In this document: positions 44,939 to 57,722 of the stretch, piece by piece
Position numbering within the stretch: position 1 is the first letter of the stretch
Layout of the letters: every line of letters starts with the position of its first letter
Assembly (NCBI GenBank): GCA_963383645.1
Contig: OY726559.1
Location: 124,836,221 to 124,900,220, forward strand
Length of the DNA: 64,000 bases
Source: Muscardinus avellanarius
Taxonomy: Eukaryota; Chordata; Mammalia; Rodentia; Gliridae
Direction of reading: 5' to 3'
Position numbers and translations under genes: made by a program
The notes under the pieces: model-generated
Database searches by the model: none
Seen by the model: the letters and a program-made list of their open reading frames with translations, nothing else
Told to the model about the DNA's origin: nothing

Positions 44939-46185
44939 ACTCTCTGGTTTTAAGGTTGAGTTCACCCACTGCTAGAGAATCATCCCCACTATTTAAACAT
45001 CCATGAAATGCACTTCCCTGGCAAGCAGGTGAGTTGTGAAGAGTGTGCACGAGAGAAGCAAATCTGCTGTGGGCACGAGAATGGGCAGTGCTGAGGCCAC
45101 AGATGGCAGAGGAAGGCAGAAAACAATGTGCGGTTCCTTTCTATTCTGCTTGCCCATTGTGCTTTGAACAGACTAAATCTCTGGGCGCTGGGCTGCCTCT
45201 GAAAGGTCCCATTGTGAGGCTCTGCTCTCCCCAACAGAGTTAAGGTTGCTGTGGTAACCTTCCCTGCAAATTTCCTGACCAACAGGATGGTGGCACTGGC
45301 TGTGGCCACTGCAGATGCCCGTGGGCCCACTGCCGGGGCCTTTTCTGAACATCGCCCTCTATCTGCTACCTCGCCCGTCCATACAGCCAGGAAGGGACAG
45401 AATTTCTGACACAGCTTGAGAAGGGAACCGGTGTAGTGTCTGGGGGGTCTAAACCCCTGGGACTGGAGGAAGGGGTGGAAGGGAGATTGCAAACAAAAGC
45501 AACACCTTGGCTCATCTTGTCCTTTGCGTTGAGAAAACCACTTCTTTGGAGCTGAGCTTGGGGAACCAGTGATCTAAATGGCACAGGTGAGGGACAGGTT
45601 CACACTGTGGTGGGGGAAACAGTCCAGGATTCAGCAAAGGGCCCCTTTCATTCTGCCATGGAAGGGGCAGAAGGCAATCTCCCAACATCACCAGATGAAG
45701 GAACACTGGGCAGCCCACTTCACTTCCTCCGGGGCTCACTGTGCCAAGCACCCATCTGAAACACGGAAAACACTCTACAGATACTAACTCAGGCCCCGAC
45801 AGACCTCCATGCACGGACTGACCACCAAGCCCCACTGGACAGCTTCTGAGTGGAGTGTTTTGATTGGTCAATTGTGCATGTTGCTAAGTACGTAAATATT
45901 TAATATCACCCCTGTTGATATTAGCCAACTAGACTATCACAGAGGTTAGGATGGTGGTGTAGGTTCTAGAGAATGACCAATGCCCCTCAGAGCTCTCTTG
46001 GATTTTCCTGGGTCAGCAGCTTCAGTATCCTTCACTATACAAGCCCCAAGCCCAGGAACTAAATAGCTTTGTATAAACTTGCCAATAAATCTTCTCTCTA
46101 GTATCCTATGACTCTTATCCCAAACAGAGGAGCCACATAGACTTGGACAATGTAGAATTCCTTGTTATCCAAATACCCTACCGAA

Positions 46186-46345
46186 GAGAGGCTGAGACAG
46201 GAGGATCACAGGTTCCAGGCCAGCCTCAGCAACTTAGACCTTCGGCAACCTAGCAAGACCCTGTTTCAGAATAAAAAATAAAAAGGGCTGGGAGTGTAGC
46301 TCAGAAGTAGAATGCCCCTGGGTTCAGTCCCCAGTACCAAAATAA
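46186..46345 (+). repeat. B1-dID SINE, type I, 5' truncated
   Basis: Begins AGAGAGGCTGAGACAGGAGG; right arm near consensus. Confidence 0.83.
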
Positions 46346-46769
46346 GACTCAAATACTTGCTAGCAAAAGTTGGACCGTAACTGTTTTGGATAGTGAGGGC
46401 ATCTGTATTAGGTCTTGTCAGGCCTTGTACCACAAAATGTCCTAGGATCTGCCCTCTCCATCCCAGATTTCAGTGTTAACCACAGGACTTCAGGAATGCG
46501 TGCAGGTTTTCTTGGCTCCCGGGCCCCGTCTTCCCCAGCCCCCACACAGCAGGCTTTGGTTCTTCCAGGGATCCAGGGCTTCTCCGGCCTTCAGGGATGC
46601 TATGTACCCAGTCAGCTCAGCTCAAACTCCTCAGCCTGCCACTCAAAGGCAGCTCCCCTGACAGTGCCGGTGCTCCTGCTCCCAGCCCACCTGCTGGACT
46701 CTCTGGACAGAACCTTCGACCCTCTGCATCTTGGCCCATGATGATCCTGCTACCTGGACCCAACCTTCC

Positions 46770-47010
46770 ACAAGCTCAAATCCAGCGCATCCTTGAAGGC
46801 CCAATGCAAATCCCTCCGGGTTCCAAGAAATTACAGTACTCTTGCCAGCTCTCTGTCTGTACCCCAGGATTGCTTGTGTGTCCCTCTTCTCCCCCTTTCC
46901 CAACTGTAAGTCACGAGGGTGGGGTTCACCTCAACTCTACCTCCCCGGTTCTAATAAAGGGGCTCATACACGAATAGCTTGGTGAATGTCTGTTCAATGA
47001 AATGATTAAT
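46770..47010 (+). mobile_element. L2 fossil 3' part
   Basis: CTTGAAGGCCCAATGCAAATC resembles the L2 block CAAGGCCCAGCTCAAATGCC, and TCTAATAAAGGGGCTCATAC with GGTGAATGTCTGTTCAATGA resembles its end. Confidence 0.5.
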
Positions 47011-48219
47011 GAAAATAAAGTCACTAAGGGTCGTGTCGTCCAGGAGGCCTCAGGAAGATCAGATATGAATTTAGGATTGAAATTCGCTTAAGCATGGAGT
47101 GGGGAGAGAGAGGGCAAACAGGCATCTCACAAGAGGAGAGCAAAGGCGCAAAAGTAGCTAAATTATTGCCCCTGCTTTCACTGGCTCTTCTCCGCGCGAG
47201 AGCCACTTAAGGAGACCGGCAAGGAGCATTGGGGTGGAAGAAATCAGAACCCAGGTTAGACAGAAAAAACAGAATCCGGTTCGGAGGGCCGGGAAGGCTT
47301 GGCCGAGGGCTTGGCCAGGAGACAGGAAACAGCAGCTGAGATGGAATCTCCATCAGAGGGGGCAGCCCAGGTCACAAAGAAGAGCGTTGCTGTGTAGGAG
47401 ATCCCAGTCCGGTCTGTAGGGGGCTGGGGCCACGGGGAAGCTGGGTATTGCTTCAGGCTCTTGCTACTTAGCTGTCAGTCATTCCCTGAACACCCAGAGA
47501 GCACAGAATTAGCTCCATTTTACAGGTAGGAAAGGCTGGGGAAATCCCCCTTATTCTTGAGCGGACCCCAAGGGAGGTGCAGGAGCGCAAGCACCTGGTC
47601 AGGCTGCACGCCTTGGGGACGTCCCTCCGTTTACCCGGCTAGCACGAGGACGGCTATGTCACTTACTGCTGGGTTATTATTAGGCTCTGTGAGTCTCTGT
47701 GTGCTCAATCTCGCCTACTTAGAAGTAAAGAGGGGGCAGGAGGAGGGAACGGGCACCAGCAGCCAAGCTAGACTGCTTTTAACCTAGAGACAGGGAAAAA
47801 CAAACAGCCTTGAAGAACACAATTTCTCAGCATACTTAAAGGTAGTAATTCCGGCCTAGAAGGCTCTCGGCTTGCTAAGGCACCGCCCTAAGGAAAGGGC
47901 AAAATCATCAAGGCATAGAAAAGCAAGAGGCGTCACTGAGGACCAAGGGCCCAGGCCAACTCTGAGCAGGGAGGAATTACAGTAATTCAGCCGCAGCCAT
48001 TTCCCATTTTAACGAATGCTTCCTGTTTTCTCCACCGGGCATCGCAAGGAGGCTCAGAAGCGAGTCCAGGGTTCCCGGGCCGGCCCTCCGCGGGGCACAT
48101 TCCTCTCAGCTCGCTCACTGCAGTGCGTGCAACCAAGCCCACACAGATCTGTTTTCCTACTGACCTTAATTTGTGGGCCCCATTACAGCAGCAGAGAGTC
48201 CTCGGCTGGGGGCAGGCCG

Positions 48220-48340
48220 GGCTCTGTGAATCCTGCCACGCCGGGCGGCAGAGCCAACGTCGCTCCCCGCAGGCCAAGGCGCGGCCCGGGTCAGGACCGG
48301 CTGGCTGGCGTCCCTCTGCGGGCACCGGCTGCGGCGCAGA
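48220..48340. other. CpG-rich patch
   Basis: Dense CpG between GTGAATCC and CGCAGATC (for example ACGCCGGGCGGCAG, AAGGCGCGGCCCGGG) in otherwise CpG-poor intron. No exon could be recognised; it could be an intronic regulatory element or an eroded island. Confidence 0.4.
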
Positions 48341-48686
48341 TCTCACTCCAGGCCTTGAGGCTGACTGCTGACCCTCCCGGGGTACAGAGGCCAGCGAAGG
48401 GGCTGCTGGTTTTGAATGTGGGATAATAAAGGTGTGGGGAGGCTTTCATTTTGAAATAATTTCAAAATGACAGAAAAGTTACAAAAATACACAAAGAATT
48501 CTAATACTCTGACAGGCTTGTGCCATTTGCCATCCTGATTCCTGATGTTTTTAGTCCTAAAGCATTTGAAAATAGGGTATTTACTTTATACCTTTTTACT
48601 TCTTAATACTTTAGTAGATATTTCCCTATGAACAGAACTTTCTCATAACCAATAGAGTTAATGCTAGAAAATTTACCATTGAAGAT

Positions 48687-48687
<1 letters not shown>

Positions 48688-48731
<44 letters not shown>

Positions 48732-48927
48732 GTGGGGGTGGAACCCAGGGGCTTTTCTATCTCTGGGCTACACTCCCAGACCTATTTTATACTTTATTTG
48801 GAAACAGGGTCTCACTAAGTTGCTGAGAGTTTCACTAAGTAGCTGAGGCTGGCTTCGAACCTATGTGATCCTCTTGTCTCAGCCTCCCAAGAGCTGGGAT
48901 TACAAGCGTGTACCACCATGCTTGGCT
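48688..48927 (-). repeat. B1-dID SINE, type III, with (TG)n tail
   Basis: (TG)n 48688-48730 then GTGGAACCCAGGGGC; left arm ends CCACCATGCTTGGCT. Confidence 0.87.
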
Positions 48928-48969
48928 CCTACAATATCTTTTTTTTTTTTAATTCAAATTTAGTTTAAA

Positions 48970-49055
48970 GCCTGGCATGGTGGTGCACGCGTGTAATCCC
49001 AGTACTTGGGAGGCTGAGACAGGAGGGTCTGGGTTCGAGGCCTGCCTCAGCATCT
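48970..49055 (+). repeat. B1 left arm
   Basis: GCCTGGCATGGTGGTGCACGC to GCCTGCCTCAGCATC; no right arm follows. Confidence 0.75.
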
Positions 49056-49257
49056 GGCCTGGCTGGATAATTCCTCTTCGTGCCTATGTAAAGCCTGTGA
49101 TCCTTGTAAGAATGGCCTCCAACCAGTGATGGGGCTGTCAATTCCTGCAGCTTCCAGATGCTTCTCGCCCTGACTCATGCAACTTCCAAGGTGCTCGCTT
49201 CAAAACTGCCTTCAGACCCTTGTTCAGAATCCAAAACCTCTGTTTTGTTCTGTGTAT

Positions 49258-49429
49258 CTGTGGTACTGAGGATTGAGCATTCTGGTACTGAGCATCCCGC
49301 CTCCAAGCTGTTTTCTTTTAAAACAAGGTCTCACTGGGTTGATGAGAGTCTCACTACTTGCTGAGGCTGTCCTCTGACCCTGCGATCCTCCTGTCTCAGC
49401 CTCCCAAGCATGTGCCACCATGCGGGGCT
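49258..49429 (-). repeat. B1-dID SINE, old
   Basis: The right arm carries a tandem duplication (GGTACTGAG at 49261 and 49284). Confidence 0.75.
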
Positions 49430-50121
49430 CTGTTTCGATTTGGATGGCAGCCCGTCACACATGAACATTCTGTTCTCAAAGGTTTTGAGATTTTGTACTG
49501 TTTTCCTCTTATGTGGATATTCATTCATCCTTTGTTTCTAAAGTCAAACTGATTCTGAACAGAAGGTATAGAGCAGGAGGAATTTTCTTATGCACAGATA
49601 GACAGACAGACAGACAGACACATACACACCCCAATGCAGTATCTTTCATGTAAGTCAATATTCCAATCTATTTTCCTAATAACAGCCCTTATGACGCATT
49701 TAGTTGTCAGATTTCTTTAGTCTCCTTCAATTTACACCAGTTCCTTGGCTTTCCTTTGTCTTTTATGAGGTTGACATTTTAAAGAATTCAGGCCAGTTAC
49801 TTTATAGAACTGCCCTCAGCTTGGGTTTGTCTGATATTTTGTCATAATTAGATTCAGCTTTTGCATTTCGGGCTCGAATTCTAGGCAAGCAACTTTCTGT
49901 CTTTCTCGGTGTGTCCCATCCAGAGGTTCGTGCTGTTTGTTGGAGGTATTCATTTTTATCTCTTGGTGATGTCTGAGCCAGTTTCTCCACTGCATAATTT
50001 CTGATTTTCCTGTTGTAACTGTGTTGGTGAGGAGGTCCTTTGAGACTATGTAAATACCCTGTTTTTTCAAACTACCACAACTGACTTTGATAAAATTTGA
50101 ACTTAGAATCCAGCTATCTGG

Positions 50122-50320
50122 CCTGGCATGGTGGCGTACACTTGTAATCCCAGCCCTTGGGGGGCTGTGACAGGAGGATCCAAGGTTCAGCTACTTAGTG
50201 AGGCCCTCTGCAACTTAGTGAGATCCTGTTTCAAAATAAAGAATAAAAAATTGGGCTAGGGATGTAGCTTGAAGGTAGAATGCACCTGGGTTCAACCCTG
50301 AGTATATATATAAAAAAAAA
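50122..50320 (+). repeat. B1-dID SINE, type II-like
   Basis: GCCTGGCATGGTGGCGTACAC to CAACCCTGAGTATATATA; the left arm lacks the B-box segment. Confidence 0.83.
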
Positions 50321-50758
50321 TCCAGTTACTTGGCGTTTTACCAGAATGCACTTCACCCGGGGGTCGAGTGTTTTATACAGACAATGCTATGGAACATCAC
50401 TTTGAGAATCTCAACACCCAAGAGCTGATTTACTCAGGGCCAGCTTGGTCCCGGAGAGGCTGAGGTTGCTGCATGGCTAATGCTCCTGAACTGTGATGCC
50501 GGGCTCCACCTCCGCAGGGTGTGAAATAAGGCATTCTGGAAGCTGAACTGAAAACTATGAGTCAAGGAAGGTGTTTCCCAATGGCCAGCTAGTACTGTAG
50601 AAACAAGTGTGCACAGAAATCAGCTGCGCCCATAGGCAGAGCCACGTGGGGGGACAGGAGTCTCCATCCCCCATCAGCAGGTGGGGCTCACCCGGGCCCC
50701 AGCCTAGCCTGCTCTCTCCCTTACCTAAGTACTACTGAGTGACTACTTATGTATTTAT

Positions 50759-51262
50759 GTTTGTGGTGCTGGAGACTGCACCAGGGGCATTCTACGTCTG
50801 AGGTATACCTCCAGCCTTATTTTATTTCTTATTTTAATTATTTTCTTATTTTAATTATTTATAATTAAATTATATTATTTAATATAATTAAATAATAATT
50901 TAAATTAATTTAATAATTAAAATAATAATTTAAAATAATTTAATAATAATGATTTTTAATAATAATAATTTTAATAATAATAATTTAAAATAATTTAAAT
51001 TAAATTATTTAATTATATTTAATTATTTTCTTATTTTTATTTTATTTATTTCTTATTTCTTATTTCATATTAAAGACAGGAGGATTGCAGGTTGCTCTTA
51101 TTTTAAAATAGGTTCTCTTATTTTAAAATAGGTTGCTCTTATTTTAAAATAGGTTCTAAGTTGCTGAGGTCCTCAGTAAGTTGCTGAGGCTGGCCTTGAA
51201 CCTGCGATCCTCCCTCCCATCTCAGTCTCCCAAGTACTGTGATCACAGGCATGTGCTATGTT
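50759..51262 (-). repeat. B1-dID SINE with hugely expanded linker
   Basis: Right arm 50759-50822 and left arm 51148-51262 are separated by about 325 bp of low-complexity AATAATTTAAA-type sequence (50823-51070) and then a threefold repeat of a unit ending CTTATTTTAAAATAGGTT (about 51096-51150). Ordinary linkers are about 30-40 bp. Confidence 0.75.
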
Positions 51263-51616
51263 GTCTATTTAAAAGGTGGAGGTGGAGAGGATTCTTTTGA
51301 ATCAGATTGCTTGAGCCAAGTGAGCATGCGAGGACAGGATGAAGAGCAACTCAGCCGAAAATGTTGAGTGGAATGGGATTGGAGAGCTCGCGCTCCACCT
51401 TTCTTGGGTGACAGAGGAAGTTCTCCATGCTCAGCCTCACATTCCAGCCATTCCTGTTCCCACAAGGGAGTCGGCTACCACCTGCGATAGTCATCAAGCA
51501 TTGTCCTTTGGCTAAAGTCATTGTGCAGAGATATCACCTTGGCAGGCTTTGTTAGACAAAAGCCACCACGTCCACAGCTAAAGCAGCTGACAGACCTCGG
51601 AAAGTTCAGCCTCACT

Positions 51617-52206
51617 GGGCGCAGAGGTGCCCGGCTATGATTTTTCAGTACCTGGAAGGCCAAGACAGGAGGATTGCAGGTTCTAGGCCAGCCTCAGCTA
51701 CTTAGTTAGACCCCCCATTTCAAAATAGAAAGAACTGGTAGAGCCAGGCGTGGTGGTGCACGCTTGTAATCCCAGTACTTGGGAGGCGGAGACAGGAGGA
51801 TTCCAGGTGCGTGGACAGCCTCAGCTACTTAGTGAGGCCCTCTGCAACTTACTGAGACTCTTTTTAAAAATAAAGGATAGCCAGGCGTGGTGGTGCACGC
51901 TTGTAATCCCAGCTTTTGGGAGGCTGAGACCTGAGGATCACGGTTTGCAGACAGCCTCAGCTACTTAGTGAGGCCCTCTGCAACTCAGTGAGACCCAGTT
52001 TCAAATTAAAGAATAAAAAACCTAGGGCGGGGGGTATAGCTCGGAGGTCAAATGCTCCGGGTTCCATCTCCAGACCCGCAAAAAAAGTAAATAAATAAGA
52101 TAAAATAAAAATAAAGGATAAAAAATAGGGCAGGTTACATAATGTCCCTGGGCTCCATCCCCAGTACCACCAAAAAAAAAAGTTCTTGGTTTAATCCCCA
52201 GTACCA
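51617..52206 (+). repeat. Triple-nested SINEs
   Basis: Outermost left arm 51617-51740, middle left arm 51742-51886, complete type II inner copy 51890-52106, then the middle right arm (52118-52176) and the outermost right-arm end (52181-52206). AAAAATAAAGGATA at 51876-51889 and 52107-52120 is the TSD of the inner copy. Confidence 0.8.
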
Positions 52207-52240
52207 AAGAAAAAAGAAGAGGAGGAGGAGGAGGCGCAAT
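52207..52240 (+). repeat. (GGA)n tail
   Basis: GAGGAGGAGGAGGAGGCGC follows the outermost SINE end, a small version of the 15-kb tract. Confidence 0.7.
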
Positions 52241-52410
52241 AGCAGCAACCCAGTCTCCATAACAAATCGTCACCGATGTGGATACTGGTGAGAGCGCTGA
52301 GAGACTGAAGATTCTTTTTGCCCTGTCAATATTGTAGCCACATGTTTTACAAGCCTGGCATCCCTTTCTGAAAAGCTTGAGCGTAGGTTTGTGGTTTCCA
52401 TGGCTACCGC

Positions 52411-52482
52411 GGGGCTGGTGGTACAGTTCAGTCCTAGATGCTTGACCGGCATGGCCTGGGTTCGATCCCCAGTGCCACAGAA
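52411..52482 (+). repeat. ID element, undeleted
   Basis: GGGGCTGGTGGTACAGTTCA, then TGACCGGCATGGCCTGGG and TTCGATCCCCAGTGCCAC; solitary copy with an intact B box and no B1 arm. Confidence 0.75.
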
Positions 52483-52923
52483 ATGAAAGCTACTGAAACA
52501 CCACTGGAAAAATGAAGGTTTTTCGCTTTTAAGGTCAAAGTGTTAACATTTGGGGTTCATTTTTCATCCTCTAGTGAACGTAATGAGATACAAATTATCC
52601 ATAGTGTACTGCAAAATTCCTCAGATTCACAAACATAAACAGGAACTGCTGATAATAGTAATTCCAGAGACTGTGCTCTCTTAATAACACCTGTGCTCTT
52701 GTGGGCTGCTTTTTGGAACCACATCCTATGTTTTTCACTTAGTCAGCCACTGATTTAATTGTGTAACCCAGTCAACAGAACCTGGGCAAGGCCTGGGGAT
52801 ACCATTTCTTTTTTAAGGGACAAAGGTTCACAAATTATTTAAATCTGCATTTATCGTCCCACTGTGAAAAATCCGTTTTCTGACATAAGGCAATTCTTTT
52901 TTTTTATTATTTTTTTTCTCTTT

Positions 52924-53204
52924 TGGGCAGTATTGCGGATTAAACCCAAGGGGATTCTACCTCTGAGCTACACCTCCAGTCCTATTTATTTATTTACTTA
53001 TTGCAGTACTGGGTATTCAATTCAGAGGTATTCTACCTTTGAGCTATACCCCCAGCCCCATTTTTTATTCTTTATTTTGAAACAGGGTCTCCCTAAGTTA
53101 TGGAGGGCCTCAGTAAGTAGCTGAGGCTGGCCAAGAACCCGCAATCCTCCTGTCTCAGCCTCTCAAGCACAGGGATTACAAGTGTGCGCCACCACACTCA
53201 ACTA
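52924..53204 (-). repeat. dID arm plus B1-dID SINE
   Basis: Lone right arm 52924-52985, (ATTT)n, then a complete type II copy 53003-53204. Confidence 0.82.
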
Positions 53205-54314
53205 AGATAATTCTTTAATCATGCGAACTACTGAAGTAACCTGGTGACTACCAAGAAAGAGAACACGAAGGTAATTCACACCTGATTGTGAAATATTACC
53301 CCTGGCTGCCAGTAAGCTGAGAAGAGCCAAGTTCACACAAATCCTGGGTGGCTGAGGACAAAGAAAAGGTGACCTGAGACTCCATTTAAAGAAACTTTCA
53401 TTTCGGGGTCAGCTTGAATCACTATTTATTCTGCTTACATCAAGTTGGTCAAATTTTTTCTAATGAGTTTTTTTTTCTTTTTTTCAAATCTCAATGCCCT
53501 GCTGTAAGATGCAACCTTTTGGTGTGAGGTGTAGGATACCATCTTCCTCCCGTCTCGGCCAAAGGTGTTAAATATCCTCACTGGGGCTGTAAATCTTTAA
53601 TGTAGCACAAGATCTCCATGAGATCCATGCAGGTGTCACTGAGATGCTCAAAAGCACGAAGCAACAGTTTCCCACAGCCCCTCTGACTGTGGTAATTCAC
53701 CATCAGGTAAAGTGTTGAGTGCTGAGTTCCAGGGCTTTGGGTCCTCTGGAATCTCTCCTAGATAAAAATATAGGGCAGTTTTCCCAACCAGTATGTCTGG
53801 CAAGACGGGTCCCTGGACAAAGGCTGTGGGTGGACAGGGTTTTCCTGTTCCCATGGCCCTGCCTGCCTGGCACACACTGAAAGTCACCCGTGGCCCGGCA
53901 GGGTCTCTACCACAGGCTCAGACCCACATCCCCATCCTCCACCAACATTCCTGGCACCCAGCCGCCACCCCCTTTCCCTGCCTGCCCTTGCACCCTCAGA
54001 CTGGATCGGAGCGGAAGTGGCTCTGCCCCCACACTGTCCCACAGTGAAATCTGGAAGTGGACCACACAGCATAAAAGGAAGTGGAAGAAGCTGGTTGAAG
54101 AAAGCAGGTTTCTACGCTGGTCTAAAAGCCGGCGTCCACCTCTGTCTATGACTACCACGGCTCTAACTTTAAAAGAACTTTTGCTGCCTCCCCTCTCCCC
54201 GTTAGAAGTATGGTGGTGAAGACTCCTGGCAGGCTCTCATGCAAAGCCAAAGACTAGCTGAGATGTCCAAATGATTCAATCAGAATCATAAGCATGAGAC
54301 AGCAATGGAAATAA

Positions 54315-54510
54315 GGCGGGCGTGGTGGCACCCGGCTTGGGAAGCTGAGACAGGAGGATCACAAGTTTGCTACCAGCCTCAGCAATTTAGTGAGACCTAT
54401 TTCAAAGTAAAAAGTAAAAAGGGCCAGGGGTGTAGCTCAGAGGTAGAATGCCCCTGAGTCCAATCGTGGTACCATTAAAAATAACAACAACAACAACAAC
54501 AACAACAACA
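54315..54510 (+). repeat. B1-dID SINE with (AAC)n tail
   Basis: The left arm lacks CTTGTAATCCC; tail of nine AAC units, 54484-54510. Confidence 0.82.
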
Positions 54511-55518
54511 ATAATAATAGAAATAAATTCTTTGGGGAAGGGTCTTGTTTTAGATCTTTTCCCCTTTTCATTTTAAATTTTAGCAGTGCCAGCCTGTGAC
54601 TTATTGAAAATGTTTCCTTAGTTAACAACCTAATATTAGTTATCGTATCCCACAGGAAGCATCCCTTTTGAGATTAAATGTGGATTCAGCAATCAGGCTG
54701 TTTACATTTTAGGATTTTAAAGGCATCAATTTCCCCACTTATGATATGGCAGCTCGTGGTCACAGGTTACCTATCTCTTTCTCTAGAAATGTCCTCATTC
54801 CTGGGAAAGGTTACCCCAGTCTGGGAGCAGCAGCTGCCTGTCCTGGGGCAGTCCAGAAAGCCAGTCTTCTGTAGGGATGGCTCACTTCCTCCCAGCTTTA
54901 TCTGATCCGAGTTAGGCCTAGCATCTAGCAACCTGAGCAGGGTCTCCAGGGCTGGTACCTGGAGGCTATAATATAAATTCTCTTGGATGACTGGAAGAAT
55001 CAAGTCAGTATCAACATCCTCCTCAGAACTGAGACAGCTCTACTACTGTTAATTTCTTATTCCTCTGTGACCAGCAGAGAGAAAAGGCTAATAATGGAGC
55101 CTGAAGTATGGACTCAGATTTCCTCTTCTGCGGTTTAGCGGGTACCTGGAGGACTTCCTCTCCTCCACGCCTTCCCCACGGCACCACCAGTGAGGCACGA
55201 GAAGGTACACCCATGGAGCTACACAGACGAGGGATTCTGACAACATTGAGAGATAATCTGAGCTGCGATTTCATTTATTAATTTCTCTTAATGTCTACCT
55301 TCACGTCAGTTACTTTATGCTTTAACCCACTTATCTTTCCCCATCCTCAAACATATTTCTAAATTAAGGCAAGCAAAACAAGACAAGACAAAAATCTCAA
55401 TCAAGGTAGGCACGCCCACCTCACGGCAGAAGAAAAGCCTCCTTGGAAGTTATGAGCATGGGATTTGGCCAACGCCCCAAGAAAGTCAGATTCTTCGGGC
55501 ACTGGAGTGGAAAATGGC

Positions 55519-55686
55519 AGCCGGCCATGGTGGCGCACACCTGTAATCCCAGTACTGGAGAGGCTGAGACAGGAGGATCGCAGGTTCGAGGCCAGCCGTG
55601 GCAATTTAGCAAGACTCTTATCAAAATGAAAAATAAAAAGGGCTGGAGTGTAGTTGAGAGGCAGAAAGCCCCTGGGTTCAATTCAA
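55519..55686 (+). repeat. B1-dID SINE, type I
   Basis: GCCGGCCATGGTGGCGCAC; GGTTCGAGGCCAGCC B box; right arm ends GGGTTCAATTC. Confidence 0.83.
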
Positions 55687-56218
55687 AGACTCTCTGCGTT
55701 AAGTTTTTGTGCACATCATTCCACTGGAGAGACGCTGATCAGCGAGGAAGGAGTAAGAAGGCAGGCATCCCCACCTCCCTTTTCTTTCTTTCCCTGGAAG
55801 GAAAAGGTCAGGTACTTGGCCAAGGTCACAGGTCCTGGGCTGGGCTCTGGCTCTCAGCCTCTGCAGTCTCTTTACATGTGATGGTGACCTGGGAAAACCT
55901 GGATCTGAAGCGCAGCGGTCCTAGAGTTTCCCTTCCGCCTTCTGAAACCTGGAGAGTGTGAGGGCTGGTACACAGAGGGCTCCGTTCTAATTACTCAGAT
56001 AACACAGAACGGTCGCCATGTCACCCAGTGGTAGAATGTCCCTAGATTCCAACCTAATACTGCAAAACAAATAACAAAACCCCAAATCCCAAAACCTTTA
56101 GAATCTATCATTCTTCTTCTTGTTATAATCAAAATTAAATACTTAAAATTGGTAAAGTGATTTTGTAATTTTACCAAGTGCTTTCACATGCATTTCTTAA
56201 AATTAAATTTAAAAATTT

Positions 56219-56406
56219 TTGGTGCTGAGCATTTTACCTTGAAGCTATACCCCTCAGGCGCTTTTGTTTTAATTTTTATTTTAAAATAGGATTTCACTAA
56301 GTAGCTGAGGGTCTCACCAAGTTGCTGAAGCTGGCCTTGAACCTGCAACCCTCCTGTCTCAGCCTCCCAAATATTGGGATTACAGCCATGAACCATCACG
56401 CCCGGC
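56219..56406 (-). repeat. B1-dID SINE, type I
   Basis: The right arm lacks its GAACCC segment (GGTGCTGAGCATTTTACC); left arm ends CACGCCCGGCT. Confidence 0.82.
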
Positions 56407-56411
56407 TATAT

Positions 56412-56470
56412 TAAATCTCAGTTTATAGACCAGGAAACTGAAGCCTTTAGAGGTTAAGAAACAGGTCTGA
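56412..56470 (-). repeat. MIR fossil
   Basis: TAGACCAGGAAACTGAAGCC and AGAGGTTAAGAAAC, MIR core in reverse. Confidence 0.5.
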
Positions 56471-56772
56471 GGTCGCCTTGAGGTCTTCTCCAGATGACCC
56501 CAGTTTTTCTGAATTTATAGAGTACTGTGCCCCCCATTCAACAGCACACCAGTGTCCTCCAGCAGAGACCAGCAGAGGCCACCTTGAGCTGAACAGGTTG
56601 GGTTCATTATTCACTGCGGTGAGGGAGAAAGCACACTGTCGTGGAAACCGCCATACCTCCTGTTAGAGAGTAGTGAAGTCTAGTTTAGGACAGGGCTTTG
56701 CTGGGGTGGTTTGGGGGAAGGGTTCCAGGAAGTGGGGTTTGGTCTAGATCAAGTGCTGTGAAAAAGAGGACC

Positions 56773-57236
56773 AAGCCGGTGTAATGGTGCACACCTGTAA
56801 TCCCAGTACTTGGGAGGCGGAGACAGGAGGATTGCAGGTTCAAGGATAGCCTCAGCAAAGCAGATACTGCAAATAGACTCAGCAACCCAGAGAGACTGTG
56901 TTTCAAAACAAAACATAAAAAGGTCTGGGGTATAAACTGGGTATGGTGGTGCATGTCTGTAATCCCAGTATTCAGGAGGCTAAGACCAGAAGATTGCAGT
57001 TCACAGACAGCCTTAGCTACTTAGTGAGGCTCTTTGCGATTCAGTGAAACCCTGTTTCAAAATAAAGAATAAAAAATAGGGCAGAGGGTGTAGTTCGGGA
57101 GTAGAATGCCCCTGGGTTCCATCCCTAGTACTGAAAAAAAAAAAAAAGGAAGAAAAAGAAAAAGAAAAAAATATATATATATAGTCTGGGGTATAGCTTG
57201 GAGGTAGAATGCCCCTGAGTTCAATATCCAGTACCA
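56773..57236 (+). repeat. Nested SINEs (II inside I) with TSD
   Basis: Outer left arm 56773-56922, right arm 57184-57236; inner copy about 56935-57183 with GAAAA-rich and (TA)n tail. GTCTGGGGTATA at 56923-56934 and 57184-57195 is the inner TSD, lying in the outer right arm. Confidence 0.87.
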
Positions 57237-57722
57237 AGGGGGGGGGGGTGTTCAATTCTTCAGCAGGTATGCAATCTCATTAAATCTTACCAATAGGAGT
57301 GCTGACTGGAGTCAAATAGAGCCATAATGGTAGTGGCTGCTCCTTGCTGGTATTAGCTAGGTGACCAGAACGCTCGGTGTTTGTGGCCGGTGCAGGACTT
57401 TGCCATGGTTTCAGAGTGACCCCACGTGAGGGGCCGTGTGTGAGGTTGCTAATGTCCAGCCTAGTGAGAAGCAGGTCAGTTCTGAGGCAGCAGCTGGCCA
57501 GCAGGCCTGGCTCACTTCTGCCTTTCTCCAGTAATGCATCTAAGCAGCTGCAGAGCTAACAAAGTGGATCACCATTTAAATAAAACCTTTACTTACTAAG
57601 GCCAAAACCGCAAGGAGTACTAAACTGCCCTTTGGATAGGCCAGCAAAAAAGATAAGAAGAGAGAGAGGCTGAGTCCCAGTCTTCTTGCCTGGGCTTGTC
57701 TCTCTCTTTGGGGGAGGCACAG

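Larger units (their letters stand above)
48440..50095 (+). mobile_element. Old L1M-like LINE, interrupted by SINEs
   Basis: TTTGAAATAATTTCAAAATGAC (48451 on), GATATTTCCCTATGAACAGA, then CATTTAGTTGTCAGATTTCT (from 49698) and TTTGAGACTATGTAAATACC (50040) follow the order of an ancient LINE consensus I recall as L1M class. SINEs at 48688-48927, 48970-49055 and 49258-49429 and a GACA run at 49596-49621 interrupt it. The family name is uncertain. Confidence 0.5.

Noticed and set aside
52411..52482. tRNA gene
   Set aside because: The ID element has tRNA-like A and B boxes but no proper acceptor stem or anticodon arm; it is a SINE.
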